Assembly (NCBI GenBank): GCA_022478985.1
Contig: JAKSZP010006625.1
Location: 124,001 to 188,000, forward strand
DNA length: 64,000 bases
Origin: Massospora cicadina
Lineage: Eukaryota; Entomophthoromycota; Entomophthoromycetes; Entomophthorales; Entomophthoraceae
Direction: 5' to 3'
Shown here: one piece after another, positions 37,763 through 47,660 of the stretch
How positions within the stretch are numbered: the first letter of the stretch is position 1
Layout: the number at the start of each line of letters is the position of its first letter
The notes under the pieces: model-generated
What the model was told of the DNA's origin: nothing
The model's input: only the letters and a program-made list of their open reading frames with translations
Database searches by the model: none
Translations under genes and position numbers: made by a program

Positions 37763-38837
37763 TGTGAACTTTTTAGGGTTTACTGCACAAATTCATTTTT
37801 AAATGATTTTATTATGATGAGGTGGGTTGATAGTTCTATGAAGATAACTAACCAGTTGAGTTTTCTCATGATTAATGGCATTAATCTTTTGTATGTATTC
37901 TCCTATAGGAAGGTAATGAAAACCTTTCTTCTGGTAACTTGACAGTGAAATGGAAAAGGAAAACTACCCTTTCACTTTTATAAAGGAGTACTGGAGAACA
38001 AACTAGACAAGAAAATTATCCAATCAACTCTCACACAAGAGTTCTTGAGCAAAAAACAGATTAGATAAGATAAACTATCTCTCAAACTCTTCCACAAGAG
38101 AACAATAAAATTTATATTACTATCTAAAAGCTACTTTAATGTCATCCAAAGCTATCTGTCTAATTTAAAATAAACAAGGGGTTTAAATAGGGAACTCAAT
38201 GAAACTCTTCAATTGGCACCCCACTGGAATGACATCCATTGCCAATGATCTTAAATTTAAGTATTTATCTCAGACAATGAACACTTCAACCACCTAGTTG
38301 GTATACACCACCAACTAGATTATGACCCTTCCTGGGTTGGATTACAATATAGCATGTCCCAATGCCTTTATCAACCCTCATAATACTAATCTTTCCAATA
38401 TAGCAACCTGCTCAGGTAATGAGACCATAACCTAATAATGAAAGGTAGCATCAATTAGCTAAACTGAAAAATACTTCCAACAAAAGTGTTGACAATGTTT
38501 CAGTAACTCTGAAAACACCCTTATTAATTGGCGACAAATACTGATCAATCTATGTAAGAAAGTTAGTTGTTGATCATTAAACCAACAATTAAAAGCTTGT
38601 AAACATTGTAAAGGATCATCCCTGATAGGCATTTAATAGTCATGATCAGAATTGAATTTCAACATATGACTAAATAATGATTTATAAGGAACCAAACCCT
38701 AACAATAGTTACTGAACAATTATAACTTCAACATCCCCCAAGGTAGCTTACTACTAAAGCTAACCAAAGCAAGTTCAAACATATAAATTATAATCTGTCA
38801 CAGCTGGATAATGTATAAATTTTTAAAAATCCTAACA
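37763..38837 (-). repeat. G0 5' LTR
   Basis: About 1075 bp from TGTGAACTTTTTAGGG to CCTAACA. It shares blocks with the G2 LTRs and both related solo LTRs, such as CAACCTGCTCAGGTAATGAG at 38404. Confidence 0.7.
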
Positions 38838-39780
38838 ATCCCCAATTTTCTATTACTATAAAGAGTACCATTAATTTACTTAAAAACTTAACAATACACT
38901 TTAATAAACAAGTTAAGTATATTTAAAATTCCCTTGGACCTCTGAGCCTCCCTTTAGTCATATATACCACATTGTAATAATAAGCCAATCTATATTGATG
39001 TTTCATGCTTAAAGGAGCCATGCAAATGAGTCATCCTGCAGTCCCCTGTATAGTTATACTAAACGTTAATAATCTAACTTTTCCCAAATACACTTTGGGG
39101 TGGTCCACCTGCTAATATTCATGATTCTAAAATATTGCCTACCTCTACATATCAGGAGTTAGTGAACAAGAGTAATGGCTGGTTTACTTATGGGTGACGA
39201 GGACCAGTAAGTAAGTCAGAAAAATCTATAGAAGGTTAGAGGTTCTATAATTTTGTTTTTATCTAAATGAGTCTCCTTTATGTATCAGATCCATGATCTT
39301 CCTCCATCTCAGCAAGCCTAGTGATGAATAAGCACTAACACCCTACCATCCAGAAAATAACTTAAATGACTTTCAGACTAAGAAGAGGGCATATAAGTAT
39401 TGCCATTGTAACGGTCAATGATCATACATGGATCTCATAAGGTTGGGAATTATGAGATTTGGGTATGTTGATGGTATAAATTCTGTTATTCCAATGCAGT
39501 TTTCCTAATTGGGTTAATAGAGGGATAATTATTAAAATATTTATTCAAGTGGTTGTCCATTTTTGGAGGTTTCCCCATTTTCTGACAAGTTGCCAAGACG
39601 CCATTAATTCTGGAGGCTTTTACGCGCCTCATGACTGACAATGCATTTACCCTTTTTAGGTTTATTTCAAAGTGAGGTTGCTCCCAATGGACCTCACCTT
39701 GGAATTCTAATATGAACCTTAAGTTCACCCCAATAAAGGCCGCTGTTTGCTAGACCTGTTATAATTTAATATAATTTAAT
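38838..39780. other. Degenerate sequence, probably old retrotransposon
   Basis: AT-rich with one minus-strand open frame of 80 codons (39486-39728) that I do not recognise. The sequence to the right of the GC-rich insert belongs to the RT region of G7, so this may be the 3' part of that element. No motif confirms it. Confidence 0.35.
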
Positions 39781-40230
39781 ATTGTATTTTATTTATTCAA
39801 GCAGTTTGTTTTGGTGTGGATGGTGGTGCAATAGGAAGTGAGGAGGGGGTAGACATCCTGAGATCCTTTGGGGTGGTGATGCCCTGGTGGAGCGGAATAC
39901 CCAAGCCCAGTGTTGGCTGGGGGAGCTTGTCAAAAGATGTGGTGTAGGTGACCAGAGGCCAGCGGGACATTGATGTCCTCTGCACCTCACCCTGTGCCCA
40001 TCCCTTTGGGATGGCAGTTGCCATAGTGGCCCTGAGGTGACAGAGGTTGGTGTGCCACACCTCAGCCCAGTGTGCCTAGCGAGGTCACCCACCTGTATAG
40101 GAGTCTTGGGGGTTTGGTATGGCTATTGCCCTTTCCCTCGTGGGAGTGACCCCCATCTGGGGGTTTGGGTTCACAGCTGGTGGCGGGCTGGGCTTTGGGA
40201 GCCCCATCCGTTACAGCCATGACCTAACCC
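39781..40230 (-). mobile_element. GC-rich SINE-like or truncated retroposon insert
   Basis: About 440 bp of markedly GC-rich sequence inside AT-rich surroundings. Read on the minus strand it ends in CTTGAATAAATAAAATAC followed by AT repeats, like a retroposon tail. Open frames in it (87 and 99 codons, minus strand) are Pro-rich with no known domain and are probably chance. No pol III A or B box or target duplication could be recognised. Confidence 0.4.
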
Positions 40231-40337
40231 AGGGTATACAATATTTCTTATTTCATTATTTTGTATTTAAAAACATCCATTTCCATTATGGAGAAAGAGC
40301 ACTTGGTAGATCTCAGCTTCAGCAAAGCCTGAAAAAG

Positions 40338-40342
40338 CTTGG
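40338..40342. repeat. G5 target-site duplication, left copy
   Basis: CTTGG, exact match to 54339-54343. Confidence 0.85.
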
Positions 40343-41160
40343 TGTTGAAGATTAAGTTGACCAAATATATGATAATAAGCCTAGCAATTATTACTCCTAA
40401 TACCCTATAGACCTTGCTGTTACTCTTGCAACATCACCTGTGTTTTTGGTAGATTAATTCCCCCTGATCTGCCATAAGATATTCCGCTGGCATTCCTTGG
40501 CTAAAATATTTGCATCAACAAACTTTTTTAGTACTAGATGGTCCCAACCCAAGGGGGATTCATTGATGTAACAAACTTTATCATTATGATCCTGACTTTT
40601 GGCAGATAAATACCTTTTGTTTTCATCTGAAAAACCAGTTCCTATACCAGTTCTGTTCCCATCAATTGAAATTTGCCAGAATTATTAAGCAAATCAGTTG
40701 TGCCACCCCACCAGCCAAAAGCCTAAATCATATACCTGACGTTGGACAGACAACCGTCAGGCTTCAGAAGCATTGTCCACAGTCAAATAGTAGAGCAAAA
40801 GGATAAGTCACTAAAAAGATTTGAGAGTAACAGAGAAGACTGACTAACAGGCTATGCCCTTGAGGCATAAGTACAAATTGGAAGGGTCAGTTATTGGTAA
40901 AATGGATAAAATTTAACTTATTTCTTAGTACATATTTGATCAAGTTAAATTCTGCTTTTGCCTTCACGCCAGATCTTTCAGCTCTGGAAGTACACAATAA
41001 TACTAAATAAAATAGAAAGATATATAATAAAATATAGGCTGAATTTTTCTATCCAACTTTTATATCTATAATTGAGGTATACTATCTTCATACAATTATA
41101 ACTGTTTAAGTGCAAACACTACCTGTGTCAATCTCGCCTAGTTGCAACGCAATTGCAACA
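40343..41160 (+). repeat. G5 5' LTR
   Basis: TGTTGAAG to TTGCAACA. It aligns along its length with 53539-54338, except for a 53-bp micro-insertion plus duplication at 40517-40579 that the 3' LTR lacks. Confidence 0.85.
40517..40579 (-). repeat. Micro-insertion of 43 bp with 10-bp target duplication
   Basis: AACAAACTTT at 40517-40526 and 40570-40579 bracket a 43-bp insert that, on the minus strand, carries CCCCCTTGGGTTGGGACC, CATCTAGTACT and a short A-run. The 3' LTR of G5 near 53700-53750 shows the empty site. It is the longest of the micro-insertions with clear boundaries. Confidence 0.85.
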
Positions 41161-41162
41161 TT

Positions 41163-41182
41163 TGGTGCTCACTACAGTGGGC
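41163..41182 (+). promoter_or_regulatory. G5 tRNA primer-binding site
   Basis: TGGTGCTCACTACAGTGGGC, two bases after the LTR end. Confidence 0.85.
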
Positions 41183-41711
41183 ACTGTCAGTCCCATGTAT
41201 TTAATAAAATATAAAAATGCAACCAGCTGAAAATACCTGCACACCCTCATGATGCTGTAACTTCCTGATATACTAGGTGGAAAGTAAGTTTATACTCTCA
41301 ATGGCCTTGATCAAGCATTTAATGCATTACAGATCCTGGGTCAATATCAAAGACATGTAATCAAGGAATTATACTCTCTTCATGTAGAAGACCAGAACAT
41401 GAACAGGCTGATCAACAACTATAAGTGGAATGGCGTCATTTTACTAGGTTGGTGAAGAAACTCCTTAAAACGTTGAAAAGGTCGCTTGCACATGTAAGAA
41501 AGATCATGGCTGAGATCAGTCCTTGGACTCTGACCCCAAAAGTAGTATGAATCATCTGTAACTAACTTACCTACTATTTTGACTAGTGTACTGATGTCAG
41601 AAGCTGTTCCTAGCACTGCTCCAGTGTTCACTATGCCCCCTGACGCTATGGCATAGGCTCCTGATAATTCCTCCCTTCTGCTACCAATACTGATTATTTT
41701 GGGGATTCATT
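41183..41711 (+). other. G5 5' interior, no coding sense left
   Basis: Leader and Gag part of G5 before the G4 insertion. No Gag motif could be recognised, and open frames are short. Confidence 0.45.
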
Positions 41712-41766
41712 ACAGGTTCTCTTTTTTAGCACTAGGTGGTTGCAACCTAATTTATCACATGTTCTC
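41712..41766 (-). repeat. Micro-insertion of 35 bp at the G5/G4 junction
   Basis: ACAGGTTCTC (41712-41721) and ACATGTTCTC (41757-41766) differ at one base and bracket a 35-bp insert. On the minus strand it reads TTAGGTTGCAACC, then ACCTAGTGCTAAAAAA. It represents a second subfamily with GTGCTA in place of GTACTA and a GGTTGCAACC palindrome. Confidence 0.75.
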
Positions 41767-42238
41767 AGCGTAACAGTTCTCTTGACTGTTGCCAAAGTCC
41801 AAAATGGGCTCAAAGCTGGAAATTAGTGGAGAGGTTGAAAAATAAAAAGATGGGGGATAGACTTTTTTGTGTTAGAAAGCGTCAATATTTATAGGGTATA
41901 TGTGGACATGGTGCCTTAGGGACCTCCATGGCCCTGAAAGATCAGGATCTTTTACTGCCTTCTGGATTGACCTCCTGGATGCTATCCTCATTGTACTGCG
42001 TCGTCCTCATGACAACAGCGGTGAAAGCCGCTCCTCTCATGATTTGGGAAGTGGGGACGAATACCTGAAGGCGATTCCATCAACTCTCATATGTGTGATG
42101 CTTCCTGATCAAATCTGGTATTGGTGCCTTCAGGATAAGGTTCTGTTCACGCTGATTTGAGAGTCAATTGGTCGAGGCTCAATTTAGGATCAGGTATTTT
42201 GGCTTGCTCATAATCTCAAATCCCGACAACGCTCCCCT
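41767..42238 (-). repeat. G4 3' LTR
   Basis: Aligns with 50077-51468 once the solo LTR there is removed. It starts with the CTCAGCGTAACAG block (the first bases lie in the micro-insertion duplication) and ends CCCGACA. The purine tract CTTGAGGGGAGCG (minus strand) follows. Confidence 0.85.
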
Positions 42239-44208
42239 CAAGATCCTGTCAGAGGTGAGTATAGAGCCATAGGAACCGGCCATGCATCCAATTCACCACT
42301 GTTCTATGATGGACGTCATCAATAAAGTTTTTGGAGTTCACCTTATGATTGATTTTATAAGGTCCAAACCAAAGAACGTCAAGCTTTATTTTGTTGACCT
42401 CCAGGTTGATGGTGATAAAAGAGAACGAGGTCACCTGATTGAAAAATGGGTAAGGATGGTCAGCCAACTTTAATTTAGATGTCTCCCCTCCGGTTGTGGT
42501 GAATGTGCCTTGCATGGCTAAAACTTGAAGCAGGACAATTTCATTAGCTAAGTCCCTCATAGTTAAATCAGAGTTTTCAGGAGCATAGGTTAGAAGCAAA
42601 GGCTGTACGCTACTTGGGAGTGGGGAGTACATCCATATAGAGCTTTAAAATGGACATTTTAATAGTTAGGTGATATCTTATTTAAGGCAAGCAACGCTCT
42701 GGGTAGATAATGATTCCAGTAGCAGGGTTAGAGACGGCCATCTTCCTCAAAATAGAAACAAGGGTACCATTTGCGAATTCCACCGCCACATTAGTTGATG
42801 GGTTGTAAGGGCAGCAAAACTTTGGTTAGTGCCAAAAAAGCAAAGCAAGTCATTGGACTACCTGTGAGGTGAAATTTAACCCATTGTCCAAAAGTAACAA
42901 TTGTTGGCATTTGTGCTGGGTGAAAATGGATCACATAAGGAAAAGAGCCATAGCTTCTGCAGTAGCAGAGGGGGCTGAAATCTCTTTGACCCATTTGGTA
43001 AGGTGGTCCACAGCTAGGAAGATGTATTTATAGACATGTAATCCAGTGGGGAGAGGGCCTATCACATCGATGCTAATGACGCTGAAGGGTCCTGTCAGGC
43101 GATGACCAAGTTTTAAAAATCAAGTATTGGCTCAGTATTGGTATTGCAAGTCATAAGTGCTTCCAAGTCCTCTTGGTTGATTTCCACCAATTAGTCCCAG
43201 TACCATCGTGACTTCAAACATCTGTGAGTCTTCTTGACCGCCCTATGTCCCAGAGTAATATGGCCCTCTAGGATAACATTGGTTTGGGAAGAAGAAGGGC
43301 ATAAGGAAGCTATTTCTATTGATCCTCTTGTCAAGCAGCACATCCTTGATTTGAGTGTCTTGAGTCATCCTTCAGAGCCCAGATTAGACCTCAGGAGTTT
43401 CCAAAACCCATCGCTCAGATCAATCAATCATATCATACAGCCCTCTTGGGGGCCAAAGCTGCTAGTACTGACATCCTGGAGAGTCTTCAAAATTTTAGTG
43501 AATCACGCTCATATGATGGACAATGGTGAAATCATAGCTCTGCAGTTATAAGGACCATCTGACTAAGCGGCCATCCAGGTCCTTCATCTGTTGGAGCCAC
43601 TGGAGCAAGGAATAGTTGGTGACAATGGTAAAGTGTGTACCATAAAGATAAGGCAAAAATGTTTGATGGCTAGCAAGACAGCCAGGAACTCCCTCTTGAT
43701 AACACTATAGTTCCGTTCAGCTTAATCAGTATCTTGATATAGTATGCCACTAGATGGTCAACTTAATTTTCATCATTCTGGGATAGGATAGCCCAGACGA
43801 CGACATCACTTGCATCTGTAAACAATAAGAAGGGTTGGTCAAAATGCATGTGCACTAAAATAAGTTTAGTACATAGAGCAGTCCTCAAGTCATTAAAAGC
43901 CTTTTATTGTTCAGGCCACCATTCAAATGACACATTCTTATGCAGGTGGTAAAATAGGGGCTCACCTAGGTTGGCAAACTAGGGAATAAACTGACAATAA
44001 TAGCCCACCATGGTCAGAAACACCTTAATATCCCTTATACTCTGGGGTGCGACTTCTTTTATATGGCATTGACTTTGTCCAGTCTAGGCTAGATGCCATC
44101 CTTTAATACATTGTGTCCAGAAACTCCATTTCTGACTGGAAGAAAGAGCATTTTGGAGTTTTAAGTTATTTATAGAGGCCTTCTGAAGTCAATTGAAAAC
44201 ATCCCTGA

Positions 44209-44822
44209 TGTTAGGCCATGGGGGAGCAACTCCTAACTGGCCCATTATTGAATCAGGGCCCTGAAGCCCCCAGCAAGAAAGTAGGCCCTAAAGGCCTAAG
44301 AAAGTTACAAAAGAACTAAGAAGGTAGGAAAAACGATAAGTTTATTCAAATAGAGCCTCAAGGTATTTATAGGACTTTATCTAAGGGAGGAATTGGAAAG
44401 GGGAGAATTTGTGAAAGGCAGGTAGTGGGAGCTAGGCTACAAGTGCCTAGGCTATGGGAGATATTGGCATTGGTTACCAATTGAGATATATAAATAATAT
44501 TATTAATACAAGGGGGATTGGAATTGACCTTGGTGTAAGTTTCCAGTGAATCCCAAAATGGTTTATGATTGAGGTTTAGCATCAGAAAGCAAATCTTCAT
44601 GAACCAAGTTTGATTAGCAATAATCAACAGCCTATAGCTTTAGAATCACCAGCGTCAATTCAATTTATTTATTAATTTATTGATAAATAGTATTGGAGCC
44701 AATCCCTGATACTTCAAGATAGGCTCAACCCATGTCAAATGGGGAGCATAACTCGGCATTTGCCATTAAGTAAGTGACAACCCCTAGCCAAGGCGTCCCC
44801 CAATAAAGGGAGAATCCCAACA
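44209..44822 (-). repeat. N6 3' LTR
   Basis: Shares long blocks with 45773-46383, such as CCTAACTGGCCCATTATTGA. The ends TGTTAGG and CCCAACA are inverted. Confidence 0.9.
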
Positions 44823-45757
44823 GAATCCCCTCCAAGCCTTGGCTAGGGGCCAGAGCCAAGGCGGGGGTCACCAGATCCAGGCGGCAGAACTTGGGATGGG
44901 TATCAGGAGCATTTAAGATCCTGGTGCTCATATTTTAATAAAACAGAGAGGGACCCAAACTAGTGGGTTGTATGGGCCAAAAGGTAGTTGGTGCGGACAC
45001 AATAGAGGGATCTGGTAAGTATCATTGAGGAGTGGCCCTGGCATCAGGGCGTGGCCCAGAAAGATCCTTGGCATAGGAGCTGACGTCAGTAAGGTCCCAG
45101 TATCAGGGGATGGGACCTGGAGAGAGAATGGGTGGCGGGGTAATCTAATGCCTATCTGATTTTTAAGAAAATATTGGTATTGGTTGCCAGCATTGGGAAG
45201 AAGGCTTAGCATCAGGGATAGGACCTGGAGAGAAAATAGATGGTGGGGCAACTAAATTTCCGGATGATTTTGAGCAAACATCATCATGAGAGCTGGCATT
45301 TGGGATTGAATTTGGAAAAAAATAGGCGGAGGGGAAACTAAAAGCCAGAAAATTCAAAAAATCATTAGCATTGGAGCTGTCTTTGGGGATTGAACCCAGA
45401 AAAAGCATAAGCATTGAAGCCGGCATCAGGAATGGGACCTGGAGAGAGATTTAAAATTAATATTAGGGTTAGTACAAATAAATAAAATTAAATTTGTTAT
45501 TTTATTATAATAAAAACATTGGGGAATGGCCCCAGAGGTGGGATCAATGGTGTTATCCCACCTGATACTACTTGGTATTTTTAAAGGAGCCCTTAGTCCC
45601 CCCATACTGGCTTGAATGCTTTGTGAGAGTCGTGCAGGGGCTAGGGTAGTTCATCCTGGGTTTTGAGGCCCATGGTAGGCTCTGGGATGGAGCCCTTGGC
45701 AATGACCACTTCACCTTCCTGGGTTGTAGCCCTCATGGGGGACTCAGGGGCACCTGT
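44823..45757 (-). other. N6 interior with degenerate internal repeats
   Basis: A phrase like GCATCAGGGATGGGACCTGG recurs with variation at about 45035, 45100, 45208 and 45423, each followed by GAGAGA and a GGTGGGG-like block. The region is therefore a decayed tandem array rather than a coding region. Minus-strand frames of 87 and 107 codons repeat similar Pro-, Ser- and Gln-rich phrases and are a consequence of this. Confidence 0.55.
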
Positions 45758-45770
45758 CAGAGAGCACCAT
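45758..45770 (-). promoter_or_regulatory. N6 tRNA primer-binding site
   Basis: Minus strand from the LTR: TGGTGCTCTCTGACAGG. The first eight bases match the gypsy consensus, the rest differ, so it may use another tRNA. Confidence 0.55.
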
Positions 45771-45772
45771 TT

Positions 45773-46383
45773 TGTTGGGCCACAGGGGAGAAAGTCCTAA
45801 CTGGCCCATTATTGAATTATGGCCATGAAGCCCCCAGCAAGCTTGTAGTTATAAGGGCCTAAGAAAGCTACAAAAGAACTAAGAATGTAGGAAAAACGAT
45901 ACATTTATTCAAATAGAGCCCCAAGGTATTTATAGGACCACAAGGCTAAGGGAGGGATTGGAAAGAGGAGTTTCATGAAAGGCAGGTAGTGGGAGCTAGG
46001 CAACAAGTGCCTAGGTTATGGGAGATATTATCATTGGTTGCCAATCAAAATATATAAATAATATTATTAATACAAGGTGGATTGGAATTATCCTTGATGT
46101 AAGTTGTTGGTGAATCCCAAAATAGTTTTATAATTAAGGTTTAGTGTCAAAAAATAATTCTCCACAAGCCTGATTATGCAATAATTGACATTCTCAGCTT
46201 TACAGTCACTGGTGTTGATTTAAATTTATTTATATTATAGTAATATAAAATTAATTTTGGTTTTATTCCCCAATACATCGAGTTAGGCTCAATTCAAGTC
46301 AATGGGGAGCCTAACTTGGCATTTTCTAGTAGCGATTCATGACCCCTAGTTGAGGCTTCCTCCAGATAAAGAAAATCCCAACA
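45773..46383 (-). repeat. N6 5' LTR
   Basis: Begins TGTTGGGCC and ends CCCAACA; partner of 44209-44822. Confidence 0.9.
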
Positions 46384-47660
46384 ACTGAGATGATTGACGT
46401 GTTCAATAAGGTTTGTGAGAAGACAATAATGTCATCTAGGTAGATGAGGACGCATGACAGCTTCAAGTCAAGGATCCCATCCATGGCATGTTGGAAAGTG
46501 GCTGGACATTACAGAAGCCCTGGGGCATTCTCATGGTCCCAAATAGTCCTTTGTTAGCTATGAGTGCTCACTTAGCTCAATCTTCAGTGCAAGCTCCACT
46601 TTCCAATATCCACTGGCAAGGTCTATTGCAGAAAAGTACTACAATACAATGTGCAGATGGAGGAATTTGTCAATTAGGGGCAGAGAATAACTGTCCTTCT
46701 TGGTGATGGAGTTAATCCATTAATAGTCCATTACCACCCGGTGGCTGCCATCCTTCTTCTAAACCAGCAGAAGATGAGAGGCCCAAGGCTGCTTGAAGGC
46801 ACTAGCAGTCTGACATCAAGTAGTTGTCTGAGCTCCACTGCCACTTGGGCTTCTTCAACCTTGCTCTTGCTTAAGGTTGATACTGGAAGGGGGAGCATTC
46901 CCAGTTATCACGTGATGTAGGACTATGTTCATTCTCCCAAAGTCATAGGTTAGACTAGAAACAGGGTGTAATAATCCTCCAACAATTCTTCAACCTTGTA
47001 CTGTTGGTCAGCAGTGAGGCCCTTTCTGATACTTTTGTCAACCAGGCTCACTGACGGGGGTGTCTCCAAACCAAAGTCCCTTAGGCTCCCATAAACTACG
47101 GACTTTGTTGACAGCCTCCACTGGTAGGAGGCGGATATAGGTGGTGGGGCTGTTTAAGCCTACTATTTTGGTTTTTTTGGTAAGTATAGCCAACAACACG
47201 GGTATAGATCTGGCATAAGATGGATCCAGAATTCCCAGGAAGGTTAGCACTTCCTTGGTGGATGGGTTGTCTAGTTCTCAGATTTTCAGTTGGTATCCAG
47301 ATGGGATGTTAACATAAACCTGGGTGTTGGAAATGACTTGGGACTTCAGAGGTATTTTTGTTACCTAGGTAAGTAGATCGGCATGCCTTCTTGCTCATCA
47401 ACAGCAGGGGGCAATCAGACTCAGGAGCCCCTTACATGATATTTGAGCTGTATGATTAGGCTCTCTTCTCCAGTAGGAAGCTTAGGCCTTGACCTCCATC
47501 TTAGAGTCACAAAAGGTTTCAAATATCAGGGGGACCTGATGTCTTAGTAGGGATATAAAGCCATCATCATAATGGATGACTAATGAGTAGTCTCAAAGGA
47601 ACTGAGTCCTGAGGAGCAGGTCATAGGTTGGGTTATCTAGCGTGACAGTGTGGGTATTTA

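Larger units (their letters stand above)
3400..38837 (-). mobile_element. G0: old Ty3/gypsy retrotransposon, split by later insertions
   Basis: Pieces of one minus-strand gypsy element lie at about 3400-3535, 8785-11183, 34361-34588 and 35619-38837. Each piece resumes where the previous one stopped when read against the related element G2: for example 3465-3535 follows G2 15240-15310, and 34361-34588 continues its protease region. The order from right to left is 5' LTR, PBS, Gag, protease, RT, RNase H, integrase. The 3' LTR was not identified. Insertions: LINE-1 in the integrase end, G1 in the protease region, and a solo LTR at 34589. Stops and frameshifts are found throughout. Confidence 0.65.
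44209..46383 (-). mobile_element. N6: non-autonomous LTR retrotransposon inside G4 RT
   Basis: Two LTRs of about 612 bp (44209-44822 and 45773-46383), both of the form TGTTRGG...CCCAACA, flank only 950 bp of non-coding interior. Flanking bases CCTGA (44204-44208) and ACTGA (46384-46388) are a likely 5-bp duplication with one change. A purine tract (GGAGGGGATTC, minus strand) lies beside the left LTR and a PBS beside the right one. With no Gag or Pol it must have used enzymes of another element. Confidence 0.9.
42239..47660 (-). pseudogene. G4 Pol: RT, RNase H, integrase, broken and interrupted by N6
   Basis: RT start near 46690-46790 reads with HLLLV, KKDGSHRVVMDY. The catalytic box near 46420-46455 is intact: VLIYLDDIIVFSQTL. 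N6 is inserted just after it, and the RT resumes at 44208. RNase H near 43730-43830 keeps FTDASDVVVWAILSQ. Integrase keeps AVDHLTKWVKE (near 43000), LLLDNGLNFTS (near 42890) and NPSTNVAVEFANGT (near 42780), so all three acidic residues are readable, though in different frames. Frameshifts and stops remain, so it is inactive. Confidence 0.85.

Noticed and set aside
39793..40092. Pro- and His-rich 99-codon frame in the GC-rich insert
   Set aside because: GC-rich sequence has few stop codons by composition; overlapping frames on both strands are equally open, and no motif is seen.
44928..45426. Overlapping minus-strand frames of 107 and 87 codons in N6
   Set aside because: They repeat similar Pro/Ser/Gln phrases because the DNA is a degenerate tandem repeat; no start context or domain.
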